Assembly: GCA_021647365.1 (NCBI GenBank)
Contig: JAKIUW010000004.1
Coordinates: 1 to 64,000, forward strand
Length of the DNA: 64,000 nucleotides
Direction: 5' to 3'
Source of the DNA: Cocleimonas sp.
Lineage (GTDB): Bacteria; Pseudomonadota; Gammaproteobacteria; Thiotrichales; Thiotrichaceae
Shown: piece by piece, positions 6,967 to 15,950 of the stretch
Numbering within the stretch: position 1 is the first letter of the stretch
Layout: every line of letters begins with the position of its first letter
The notes under the pieces: model-generated
What the model saw: the letters and a program-made list of their open reading frames with translations, nothing else
Told to the model about the DNA's origin: nothing
Databases searched by the model: none
Program-made: the position numbers and the translations under genes

Positions 6967-9900
6967 CTATAAGGCTCGCTTAATTTCGGCAAATTTCTTA
7001 GCTAGTCGCTTTTCTGACACAGGGTATGCTGTCCCTAAGTCCTGTGCAAAAAGCGATATGCGAAACTCTTCAAGCATCCATCTAAATTCTCTGAGTTCTA
7101 TGCTATTAACTTGCTCAAGACTACCACCCTGTTTTTTCAATAACGCTTTATAATCATCCCAAAGTGATTGTATTTGCAATCGTAAACCACGGTCCTTATT
7201 GGCATCACCTGCTAAACGATCAAGACGTTTCAAGACTCCTTTTAAATAACGTGGATATTGGCGTAGCTCATCCAAGCTTAAATCATCTATAAAACCCATA
7301 TAAACCAAACTGCTCATTTGATCTTTTACATCATTTAAGGTTTCTAACAAGCTCAAATCAATTTTGCCTTTGAGTTGTTTATTAATATCATGTGTTAACG
7401 ATAAAACAGTGAGCAACTGTGAGCTTAGTTCTTTTAAAGTATTGAATATTTCAGATTTTTTACTTTCAATGTGCGCTAAAAACTGTGTCTTTTTTAGTTC
7501 GCTTCCGTGTTTTTTTGTGAGCAAATCACCGTTAATAAATGTTAAACGAAATACGTTTTTCACAATACTCTGTTTTAACTCATCACACTTTCCTGTGGAG
7601 TTGTAATACAAACAAAGTTTATGTATTTCAGGGATTTCTTTGAGCATGGTTTTTTGCTCTGCTTGAAACTGTAATAGCACCAAACGCAATAATCCATTTT
7701 GCTGTTGCGCTTTTTGGGGTGAATCAAACAACTTGATAGCAACCGAGTTCCCTTTATCAATCAGTGCTGGCCATGCTTTAATTTTCATCCCTGAGGTTTC
7801 TACAATCACTGTTTCTGGTAAAGGTTCAAAGTCCCACTCTTGAATATCATTTCGCTCAATACTTTTACTTGCTTGCGTTTTTACCTTGCTTAAATTTGTA
7901 CTGGCTTTATGAGAAACGGATGACTTTAATTGCTCAAGATTACGTCCTGATTTTATTACTTTCCCCGCTTCATCCACCACCTCAAATCGCATTTTCATGT
8001 GGTCACTGAACTGGTGATTTTCTAATAGTTCGGGATCAATACGATGTCCTGTCATACGCCTTAATGATTCTGTAATGGCATCTACAATCGGCACACCTGA
8101 ATCTGGTTCTAGTGATTCTAAACAAGCTTTAGCGTATTCAGGCGCTGGTACAAATTGTTTACGAGTTTGTTTGGGTAAACTGCGAATAAACTCTGTTACT
8201 TTTTCTTCTAACATTCCTGGCACAAGATAATCAAATGACTGTGCGACCAGCTGATTAAGCGCGGCAGCAGGCACACGTACAGTTACACCATCATTCTCAC
8301 TGTTTGGTTCAAAGTGATACGTCAATGGTAACTGCATATCCGCAACGGTAACATGATCAGGGTACTGTTCGCCTTGCACATGTGAATCATCGCGCTGCAT
8401 AAGATAGTCACGTGTGAGCATCAAAACTTCTGGCTTAGCAACTTCATAGCGCTTGCGCCATTTTTCAAACGCTGGGCCGCTGTAAATAGTATCAGGAATA
8501 ATCTTGTCGTAGAAATCATAAAGAATTTCTTCATCGACCAAAATATCTCGGCGGCGTGCCTTCGCTTCAAGATTTTCAACCTCATCAATCAAAGCGCGAT
8601 TTTGAATAAAAAAGTCAGCTTTGCAGTCGTATTCACCGTAAACCAAAGCATGACGAATAAAGAGTTGGCGTGATACGACAGAATCTATCGGGCCAAAATT
8701 TACGCGTTTTTTAGGATTAATAATAATGCCGTACAAACTGGTCTTTTCATCCGCAGCAACTTGTGCAGCGCGTTTCTCCCAACGCGGTTCGCTGTAGTGA
8801 TACTTTAGTAAATGTTTAGCGGCGTAACCCACCCATTGCGGTTGAATTTTTGCAGCTGTGCGTGCAAACAAGCGTGAAGTTTCTACAATCTCCGCTGACA
8901 TAATCCACTTAGGTGATTTCTTAAATAAACTGGATGCTGGGAAGATATAAAACTTACGCCCATTTGCGCCTAGGTATTCTTGGTTTTCTTCTTTGAAACC
9001 AATATTGCTTAATAAGCCGGTAAGCAAGCTTTGGTGGATGGCATCATATTTGGGTAGATACTTATTTTCCTCTTCTTCTTTTTTATTAATTCCCTGCTTA
9101 GTTTTTATTTTGGCACCTGACTTCTTAGTGCCACCTTTTGCTAGCTGCGTATCTTTACCAAAGAACGAACCTTTCAAACTCATTCTTAACTGCCGATAGG
9201 TTTCATTCCATTCACGCAAGCGCATAAAGGATAAAAATTCACGACGGCAAAGCTTACGAAGTTGCCCTTGCGATAACTCACCATTTTTATCGTGATAATA
9301 ATCCCAGAGTTTTAGCAGGGCAATAAAGTCAGAATTCTCATCTTTAAAACGGCTATGCTTTTGATCCGATGCTTGCTGTTTATCCATCGGGCGCTCGCGT
9401 ACATCTTGCACTGACAATGCGCTCACGATAACCAAAACCTCATCTAACACGCCTTGATCTTTTGCGGCTAACAACATTCGTCCCAGTCTTGGATCAATCG
9501 GCAAGCTGGCAAGTTGCCTTCCCATTTGAGTGATATTTATGTTGTCGCCTTTGGCTTTTGTGACAGCGCTTAACTCAAATAATAGTTTATAACCGTCACG
9601 AATCATTCCTGAATCAGGTGCTTCTAAATAAGGGAAGTCATACACATCACCCAAATTAAGTGATGCTAGTTGCAAAATAACAGAGGCTAAATTAGTGCGC
9701 TGAATTTCTGGCAAAGTGAATTCTGAGCGCCCTTCAAAATCATCTTCTGCATATAAACGAATCGCGATGCCATCACTTGTTCGTCCACAACGACCCGAGC
9801 GCTGATTAGCAGATGCTTGTGATATTTTCTCGATGGGCAAACGCTGCACACGTGAACGCCATGAATAACGTGAGATACGTACTAAGCCTGTATCAATTAC

Positions 9901-11028
9901 ATATTTTATACCTGGTACGGTTAGCGATGTTTCTGCGACATTAGTTGCTAATACTATTCGCCTTGCACCTGTTGTGTGAAATATTTTGTTTTGTTCTTTA
10001 GCAGACAACCGCGCAAACAAAGGAAGAATTTCTACGCTGGGTTTATGATGTTTTCGCAAGGCTTCGCTGGCTTCACGAATTTCTCTTTCCCCTGATAAGA
10101 AAACTAAAATTCCACCCACAGATTCATTCATCAGTTCATCCGTAGCATCAACAATGGCTTGCACCATATCTTTTTGAGTTTCTTCTTTGCCCTCAGCCTT
10201 ATTCGCCTCCTGCAATAAAGAGTGATAACGAATTTCTACAGGGTAAGTTCGTCCCGATACTTCAATCACTGGCGCGTCTTTTCCACCAAAACTAAAGTGC
10301 TTGGCAAAGCGTTTAGGGTCAATCGTTGCCGAGGTGATAATCACTTTTAAGTCTTTACGTCTTGGTAATAACCAACGCAAATAACCAAGTAGAAAATCAA
10401 TATTGAGACTACGTTCGTGTGCCTCATCAATGATCAATGTGTCATATTGATTCAAATAACGATCATTGCGAATCTCCGCCAGCAAGATGCCATCCGTCAT
10501 CAACTTAACGTAGCTGTTTTCATTTGTGTGATCGTGAAAGCGAACTTTGTAACCTACCACCGAACCCAGTTCAGTATTTAACTCTTCGGCAATTCGCGCA
10601 GCAACGCTTCTAGCAGCCAGGCGACGCGGTTGTGTGTGACCGATTAGCCCATCAACGCCTCTGCCCAATTCCAAGCACATCTTTGGTAACTGTGTCGTTT
10701 TACCCGAACCTGTTTCACCACAAATAATCGTGACTTGATTGTCGCGAATGGTTTTGATGATTTCTTCACGTCTATCTGCAACAGGAAGATCTGGGTAACT
10801 GAGTTTGGGAAGATTATTTAAACGCTGCTTACGTTGTTCTATAGAAGTCGAAATTCTTTTCTGTAAGCGTTGGAGCGTACTTTCAAAGTTTTTATTTTTT
10901 GTATCTAAACGAGAAAGCTTTTGAAGCTCTCTATTCAAAATAAAACGCTGAGAACCTCGACAGTTTTTTATCTGCTCTCGAAGTGCTTTATGATTATGCT
11001 CTTGATTTGATTTTGATGAGTTATTCAT
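6967..11028 (-). CDS. hrpA: ATP-dependent RNA helicase HrpA (DEAH box)
   Basis: The 1353-residue protein is a full-length HrpA, close to the 1300 residues of the E. coli enzyme. Walker A GETGSGKT is near residue 100, the DEAH box as IIDEAHERS near 200, and SAT motif III follows. The helicase C-terminal QRSGRCGRT motif VI comes next, then the HA2/OB region and a long C-terminal domain characteristic of HrpA. A lysine-rich insertion lies around residues 620-650. HrpA resolves stalled ribosomes and unwinds RNA in E. coli. The gene stands alone between the roadblock gene and a diguanylate cyclase. A C8 copy of the interspersed repeat is 36 nt upstream of the start. Confidence 0.97.
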   Translation of the reverse strand: MNNSSKSNQEHNHKALREQIKNCRGSQRFILNRELQKLSRLDTKNKNFESTLQRLQKRISTSIEQRKQRLNNLPKLSYPDLPVADRREEIIKTIRDNQVTIICGETGSGKTTQLPKMCLELGRGVDGLIGHTQPRRLAARSVAARIAEELNTELGSVVGYKVRFHDHTNENSYVKLMTDGILLAEIRNDRYLNQYDTLIIDEAHERSLNIDFLLGYLRWLLPRRKDLKVIITSATIDPKRFAKHFSFGGKDAPVIEVSGRTYPVEIRYHSLLQEANKAEGKEETQKDMVQAIVDATDELMNESVGGILVFLSGEREIREASEALRKHHKPSVEILPLFARLSAKEQNKIFHTTGARRIVLATNVAETSLTVPGIKYVIDTGLVRISRYSWRSRVQRLPIEKISQASANQRSGRCGRTSDGIAIRLYAEDDFEGRSEFTLPEIQRTNLASVILQLASLNLGDVYDFPYLEAPDSGMIRDGYKLLFELSAVTKAKGDNINITQMGRQLASLPIDPRLGRMLLAAKDQGVLDEVLVIVSALSVQDVRERPMDKQQASDQKHSRFKDENSDFIALLKLWDYYHDKNGELSQGQLRKLCRREFLSFMRLREWNETYRQLRMSLKGSFFGKDTQLAKGGTKKSGAKIKTKQGINKKEEEENKYLPKYDAIHQSLLTGLLSNIGFKEENQEYLGANGRKFYIFPASSLFKKSPKWIMSAEIVETSRLFARTAAKIQPQWVGYAAKHLLKYHYSEPRWEKRAAQVAADEKTSLYGIIINPKKRVNFGPIDSVVSRQLFIRHALVYGEYDCKADFFIQNRALIDEVENLEAKARRRDILVDEEILYDFYDKIIPDTIYSGPAFEKWRKRYEVAKPEVLMLTRDYLMQRDDSHVQGEQYPDHVTVADMQLPLTYHFEPNSENDGVTVRVPAAALNQLVAQSFDYLVPGMLEEKVTEFIRSLPKQTRKQFVPAPEYAKACLESLEPDSGVPIVDAITESLRRMTGHRIDPELLENHQFSDHMKMRFEVVDEAGKVIKSGRNLEQLKSSVSHKASTNLSKVKTQASKSIERNDIQEWDFEPLPETVIVETSGMKIKAWPALIDKGNSVAIKLFDSPQKAQQQNGLLRLVLLQFQAEQKTMLKEIPEIHKLCLYYNSTGKCDELKQSIVKNVFRLTFINGDLLTKKHGSELKKTQFLAHIESKKSEIFNTLKELSSQLLTVLSLTHDINKQLKGKIDLSLLETLNDVKDQMSSLVYMGFIDDLSLDELRQYPRYLKGVLKRLDRLAGDANKDRGLRLQIQSLWDDYKALLKKQGGSLEQVNSIELREFRWMLEEFRISLFAQDLGTAYPVSEKRLAKKFAEIKRAL

Positions 11029-11063
11029 AAAAAAGGATAAGTAACATGCATGAATACGAACAC

Positions 11064-11087
11064 CATGTAAAAGTGGGGGGGGTGTGC
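11064..11087 (-). repeat. C7-family repeat unit (G8 copy)
   Basis: The unit reads CATGTAAAAGT-(G)8-TGTGC and lies between the hrpA start and the diguanylate cyclase stop. It is one of two units with eight bases in the homopolymer. Confidence 0.88.
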
Positions 11088-11108
11088 TTTACACTTTATT
11101 CAATGATG

Positions 11109-12359
11109 TTATTCTGCAATATCTTCAGCTTTAGTGCTGTCTTCTTTTGCCTGCTTGCGCAAAACATTAGATAATTTATGATCACCACAACCCTGCTCTG
11201 ATACTTGATTTCTACCGCGCTCTTTTGATACATACAAGGCGTTATCTGCGGCAGTCAATAGCATTGCGGGGAAGATAACTTTTTGCTCTTCTTCTGGCGT
11301 ATTACCAGTAAAGTCCCAGGCAGGCTCACAACAAGAAACGCCGATACTGACCGTTACGACACCGATATCAGTGCGCGAATGTTCTATTTGCAAACCTTCT
11401 ATTTTACATCTCAAGCGCTCAGCTAACATCATGGCATCTGCTTGCTTAGTCACAGGTAAAAGAATAGAAAATTCTTCACCACCGTAACGTGATGCAAGAT
11501 CAGCAGGACGGTGTGTAATAGATGCCATAGTGTCAGCAATTTGTTTCAAACAAACATCCCCTGCTTGATGCCCATAGGTATCATTGTACTTTTTGAAAAA
11601 ATCTACATCAATCAATAATAATGAAATAGGTGTTTTTTCACGCATTGCTCTGCGCCACTCAACTTTAAACTTTCTATCAAAATGTCTACGGTTGGCAATT
11701 TGAGTCAACTGATCTGTATCAGCTAAATCCTGTAAGGCAAGCTGTGTATTTTGCAACTCAAAAAGTAATTGATAGATATAGTTTGAAATTAATATCAAGG
11801 TTATCGCCATCACTATCATAGCACCAGCCATCAAACTATGACCATTATCTTGGCTCAAAAATAGCAGTGAAATTGTTGGAAGTAATGTTACTAATATTTG
11901 AAAATAATAAGCTATACGGGAAGCTGCAAGCGTAGGTATTGAAGCCAACAACACACTGAATAAAATAAGAATTAATAATATTTGGTGCGCTAGATCCGAA
12001 GGGAAAAAGACCAGCCCAGCCAAGCCCCAGATAGTACTAATAAGCGTTGTGAAAAACACATGTCGATTAGCCCAAGCTGTTAGCTCAATTTGTGTATATT
12101 GCTTTTCTGACTTAAAACTTTTTCCCATAAGGAAACGTACAATACTCAATGTAACAATGAGGCCATACCAAATGAGTAATGGAATATGTTGATCAGGTAA
12201 ATGAAGCCAAAGAAATAAGGTTAATATGCTGGAAAGTAAAATATTACTCCAGATACCTAGTGTTTTATTTTTGTAGAGGTAGGCTATTTGCCCCTGTATG
12301 AGGCTAACGGCAGCAGGCGTTAGCGCTTCATTTTCAGTATGTAATTCTTTATTAGCCAC
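11109..12359 (-). CDS. Membrane diguanylate cyclase (GGDEF)
   Basis: The 416-residue protein has an N-terminal half with about six hydrophobic segments (roughly residues 30-205) and a C-terminal GGDEF domain (about 215-385). The active site is GGEEF, and an RPAD sequence five residues before it matches the RxxD inhibitory c-di-GMP site. An active, product-inhibited cyclase making c-di-GMP at the inner membrane is expected. The start is a GTG and no clear Shine-Dalgarno sequence is visible. It is nine bases downstream of the SPOR-domain gene, so the two may be co-transcribed. The input sensed by the membrane part is not evident. Confidence 0.92.
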   Translation of the reverse strand: MANKELHTENEALTPAAVSLIQGQIAYLYKNKTLGIWSNILLSSILTLFLWLHLPDQHIPLLIWYGLIVTLSIVRFLMGKSFKSEKQYTQIELTAWANRHVFFTTLISTIWGLAGLVFFPSDLAHQILLILILFSVLLASIPTLAASRIAYYFQILVTLLPTISLLFLSQDNGHSLMAGAMIVMAITLILISNYIYQLLFELQNTQLALQDLADTDQLTQIANRRHFDRKFKVEWRRAMREKTPISLLLIDVDFFKKYNDTYGHQAGDVCLKQIADTMASITHRPADLASRYGGEEFSILLPVTKQADAMMLAERLRCKIEGLQIEHSRTDIGVVTVSIGVSCCEPAWDFTGNTPEEEQKVIFPAMLLTAADNALYVSKERGRNQVSEQGCGDHKLSNVLRKQAKEDSTKAEDIAE

Positions 12360-12368
12360 AAAAAATTA

Positions 12369-13067
12369 CTAACGAAGTGATATAACTAGGGGGCGGTGCC
12401 CCATTTTTTCTGCCGCACTTTTCCAGCTATCAACACTATTTTGATCAACTGGACCCGCTACAACACGATACCACGTATTCCCTTTAATTTTTTTAGACTT
12501 GATATAAGCATCAATACCATTCTGAGCTAAACGCCCACGTGTGACATTAGCCCTACTTTTCTTTTTATAAGAAGCAACTTGTAATAAATAATTACCATCT
12601 TTAACAACAGGAACGATAGGTTCAATATTCTTCTTTACTTGTTTTACCTCAGCAACCGTTTTAGGTGCTGAAACTATGTTAGAAGACTTACTGTTAGGAA
12701 GAATATCAAGACTCGTATCAATAGGTTTAGCAGCTCCAACAGGAACATCTAATGTGGGTAAAACAGCATAATAGCTAAACTTAGTTTTTCTTGGTTCGTC
12801 TTGTTCGAGTCCTTTCTGCTGATTTATTCTTTGATTATAAAACCTTTTAGTTTTATCCGCGCCAACCGACCTTGCGCTTTGCGCCTGCTTTATCTTATTT
12901 TGCACCGTACTCGCCATTGAAAGCGCAGAAGAATTATTATTTGTAAAATAATACATTCCCAGCCCAACTAACAAGCCTAAAATAATCCCCGAGAACATCC
13001 AGATAATGCCACTTCCACCCACGAAGCCCGTATCCAATGATTCGCTTTTCTTAAAATCCTTATACAT
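12369..13067 (-). CDS. SPOR-domain membrane protein (FtsN-like)
   Basis: The 232-residue protein has one transmembrane segment (about residues 22-44, GGSGIIWMFSGIILGLLVGL), a basic/disordered linker and a C-terminal SPOR domain (about 155-232). The SPOR domain carries the typical YLLQVASYKKKSRAN and WYRVVAGP strands. SPOR domains bind denuded septal peptidoglycan, and the layout matches FtsN-type cell-division proteins. It lies next to priA, as SPOR/ftsN-like genes do in many Gammaproteobacteria. It lacks the longer periplasmic linker of E. coli FtsN, so FtsN-like is safer than ftsN. Confidence 0.85.
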   Translation of the reverse strand: MYKDFKKSESLDTGFVGGSGIIWMFSGIILGLLVGLGMYYFTNNNSSALSMASTVQNKIKQAQSARSVGADKTKRFYNQRINQQKGLEQDEPRKTKFSYYAVLPTLDVPVGAAKPIDTSLDILPNSKSSNIVSAPKTVAEVKQVKKNIEPIVPVVKDGNYLLQVASYKKKSRANVTRGRLAQNGIDAYIKSKKIKGNTWYRVVAGPVDQNSVDSWKSAAEKMGHRPLVISLR

Positions 13068-13249
13068 TTTATATTCTCTTTTTATATGGTAGTTCTAGCC
13101 CGAAGCGTTACTTTAGCGGATTTTTATTAGAGTTATAGAGAAAGCAAGAAAGCCTCAATTCTAATATTGCCATTAATTTTCGACACTTACAAGACTCTTC
13201 TCACCTATTTTAACAAAATTAGTAAATTAATTAATGGGTCTATAGGCTC

Positions 13250-15490
13250 TTATAAGAAATCCATAGGATCAATATCAATAACCCACCTAACTCCCCCCAT
13301 CCTTCTTGATTGAATAAGAAGAGATAATGCTTGCTCCATTATTGCATGCAGCTGTCCTCGTTGATTAGAGGAAACTAATAACTGAAAGCGATAGCGGTTG
13401 GCTCTTTTTGCTAAAGGTGATGCTATTGGCCCCAGTAAGTCTACATGCTCTTCTAATTGATCCATTTCTAACTGAAAACGTAATGAAGAAGTTATTTTAT
13501 TGAGAAAATCCCCCCCCCTTTTTTCATTATCTGCACTTACACGAATAAGTGCTTGTGCCCCGTAGGGTGGGTAGTGCCAGAGCTTTCTTTCGTTCAAAAT
13601 ATCTTTTGATACTTTTGAGTAGCCTTTCGATAACAATGCAATTAACAATGGATGTTCTGGCTGGGATGTTTGTAGCACTACTCGACCTTTTTGCTCACCA
13701 CGCCCTGCTCGACCTGATACTTGCAACACTTGTTGCGCTAATCGCTCTTGTGCGCGGTAGTCTGTACTGAACAAGGCTTGATCAACATCCAAAATACCAA
13801 CCAAGGTAAGTTTTGGAAAATCATGCCCTTTGGTTAGCATTTGCGTGCCAATCAAAATAACAGGCTCGCCCTTGTGTACTTGCTGTAACTTCTTTTCGAG
13901 TGAGCCTTTTTTTGAAGTGCTATCACGATCAATCCGTATCACAGACGTTTCAGGAAAGTGCGAGCTTAAAATCTCTTCAATTCTTTCTGTTCCCTGTCCC
14001 TGCGTGGTTAACTTATTACTATTACATTCAGGGCACGTTGGCTTTACTTGTTCTTCAATTCCACAATGATGACAAATCACTTGGCGTGCCGCTGCATGGT
14101 ATGTCATTCCCATTTCACAATGATGACAAACTGCGTGCCAGCCACATGACGGACACATCAATACAGGTGCGAAACCCCGACGATTTAAAAAGATCATCAC
14201 TTGGTTTTTATTTTGAATATGGGTGCGGATTTCGCTCATCATCAAACTACTAATGCCAGCCTCCAAGGGCAAAGCACGAACATCTTGCACCACCATTTCT
14301 GGTCGTTTGCTTGTACCAGGTCTGCTTGCCAATCTTAAATAGTGATAACGCTTTTTATTTACATTATGTAGCGATTCTAAAGAGGGAGTAGCACTGCCAA
14401 GCAAGACTGGGACACTTAAATCATGCGCACGCTTAATTGCCATATCGCGCCCTTGATACAAAAAACCTTCTTGTTGTTTAAATGATGCATCATGTTCTTC
14501 ATCAATAAAAATTGCTCCAAGATTTTTCATAGGCGTAAAAACAGCAGAACGCGTACCAATAATAATTTTGATTGCGCCAGACTTTGCACCCAGCCATACA
14601 CGTAATCGCTCACCGTCTGCAAGCCCAGAATGTAGTGTTGCCACGCTGTATTGTGGGAAGTGTTCTTTGAAACGGTAAAGCAATTGCGGAGTTAACCCAA
14701 TTTCTGGCACTAGCACCAGCACTTGTTTATCAGAATCTAAAATGGACTCTATGGCACGTAGATACACTTCTGTTTTTCCACTACCTGTAATGCCGTGCAG
14801 CAGTACAGGCTTAGGTTTCTCTTCTTGAAAGTACCCCCCAATACTTGAAACACTTTGCTGTTGTTCTTCGGTTAACGTAACTTGATTTTTTTCTGGAATA
14901 TTTTCTTGATTCTTTGACGGCGTAAAATCAGCATCAACCTCTCGAAACTCAACGAGTTTTTTTTTATCTAACTGCTTAAGAATATTACGCCACGTTTTGC
15001 CAAAAACATCATCCAGTCGTTGTTCCCCTACCTCACCTTTTTGTAACATCTCCAACATTGATTTTTGTTTTGGCGCACGATTAAGATCATCTAAGGAGAA
15101 TATTTTCCCTAAACGATTTGTATGCCATAAACGTAATTTTGGAACTTGCTTGCCTTTTCGCAAAGCCACAGGCAACGCATGAAATAATACTTCTCCTAGT
15201 GGATAAAAATAATAACTACTCGCCCAGTTGAGCAGTTCCATCATGGCATTATTGATAAGCGGCTTATCATCCAAAACCTCAATAACATCTTTGAGATTTT
15301 TGAATTCGCTTTCTACATTATTTTCAACAACCAGCGCCGTTACTACTGAATTCCCCAGAGGCACTCTTAGGCGGCACCCTACATCTGGTAAGGGGGAAAT
15401 ATTACAACGATAATCTAATAACTTGTAGATTGGTCGCTGAATGGCGACACGCACCACGTTGCTTTTGTCAATGACACTCATATTAACCAT
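13250..15490 (-). CDS. priA: Primosomal replication-restart helicase PriA
   Basis: The 746-residue protein (E. coli 732) has the N-terminal DNA-binding domain, Walker A GITGSGKTEVY near residue 235 and a DEEHD box. Zinc-binding cysteines follow in CPSCGWHAVCHHCEMGM and CHHCGIEEQVKPTCPEC, then the helicase C domain with SGRAGRG. It reloads the replisome at collapsed forks. The first ATG (15490) lies inside a degenerate interspersed repeat; a second ATG nine bases later gives MSVIDKSN and may be the true start. Neither has a visible ribosome site. A C9 tract at about 13509-13517 in the coding sequence encodes Arg-Gly-Gly and is not a repeat-family copy. Confidence 0.96.
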   Translation of the reverse strand: MVNMSVIDKSNVVRVAIQRPIYKLLDYRCNISPLPDVGCRLRVPLGNSVVTALVVENNVESEFKNLKDVIEVLDDKPLINNAMMELLNWASSYYFYPLGEVLFHALPVALRKGKQVPKLRLWHTNRLGKIFSLDDLNRAPKQKSMLEMLQKGEVGEQRLDDVFGKTWRNILKQLDKKKLVEFREVDADFTPSKNQENIPEKNQVTLTEEQQQSVSSIGGYFQEEKPKPVLLHGITGSGKTEVYLRAIESILDSDKQVLVLVPEIGLTPQLLYRFKEHFPQYSVATLHSGLADGERLRVWLGAKSGAIKIIIGTRSAVFTPMKNLGAIFIDEEHDASFKQQEGFLYQGRDMAIKRAHDLSVPVLLGSATPSLESLHNVNKKRYHYLRLASRPGTSKRPEMVVQDVRALPLEAGISSLMMSEIRTHIQNKNQVMIFLNRRGFAPVLMCPSCGWHAVCHHCEMGMTYHAAARQVICHHCGIEEQVKPTCPECNSNKLTTQGQGTERIEEILSSHFPETSVIRIDRDSTSKKGSLEKKLQQVHKGEPVILIGTQMLTKGHDFPKLTLVGILDVDQALFSTDYRAQERLAQQVLQVSGRAGRGEQKGRVVLQTSQPEHPLLIALLSKGYSKVSKDILNERKLWHYPPYGAQALIRVSADNEKRGGDFLNKITSSLRFQLEMDQLEEHVDLLGPIASPLAKRANRYRFQLLVSSNQRGQLHAIMEQALSLLIQSRRMGGVRWVIDIDPMDFL

Positions 15491-15511
15491 GTAAAACTAG
15501 GAGGGGGCTTC
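15486..15511 (-). repeat. Degenerate C7-family unit (CTAG variant) at priA start
   Basis: The unit reads ACCATGTAAAACTAG-GAGGGGG-CTTCTA, resembling the CTAG sub-type but with an A interrupting the G run. It supplies the first in-frame ATG of priA. Confidence 0.5.
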
Positions 15512-15950
15512 TACAAATAGAATTAATTAAAACCTAAAATACGATTTTTTACTATAAGGAATTTAAGAGAATATTAGTGAAAAATATCACTAATAACAGC
15601 TAAGTTATTAATAAATAAAATATTATTTTTCTTGTGGTTTTTTACAAGCACTCTGTGGATAACTTTGTGGATTAAAGTACATAAATATAGCTAAGTTATT
15701 GTCCTGCAAAGGATAGTTGATTATATGACACATATCAAAATACAATTCTACTCCTTATTTTTCAACAACTTACAAGAAAATCAAAAGCGACGAAAATACC
15801 GCACAGTAACTTGAGTTAGTACCCAACGGCTCCTGTGCATAACAAACAAAAGAAAAGCCTTATTGTAGAGGCTTTCTTAAAAACTCAAGCTTTTTATTTT
15901 CTTTTTAAACAAATAAATAATGAACCTGATTTAAATCACTGTAACAATTA
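15512..15950. other. Gene-free region with DnaA-box-like sites
   Basis: This AT-rich stretch between priA and pntB contains no credible gene. A perfect DnaA box in reverse (TGTGGATAA) is at 15654-15662 and a one-mismatch copy (TGTGGATTA) at 15666-15674, with starts 12 bp apart. The pntB terminator is at 15851-15878. The boxes are about 165 nt upstream of priA and might influence it; this is speculative. Confidence 0.5.
15851..15878 (-). terminator. Intrinsic terminator of pnt operon
   Basis: On the minus strand AAAGCCT and AGGCTTT flank an eight-base loop and are followed by TCTTTT. It lies about 75 nt after the pntB stop. Confidence 0.75.

Noticed and set aside
13500..13520. C9 tract in priA as another member of the C7 repeat family
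   Set aside because: The flanks do not match GCACA or ACTTTTACATG, and it encodes an ordinary Arg-Gly-Gly stretch.
13900..14253. Plus-strand frame of 117 codons inside priA
   Set aside because: It lies entirely opposite the well-supported priA coding sequence, has no family features and no ribosome site.
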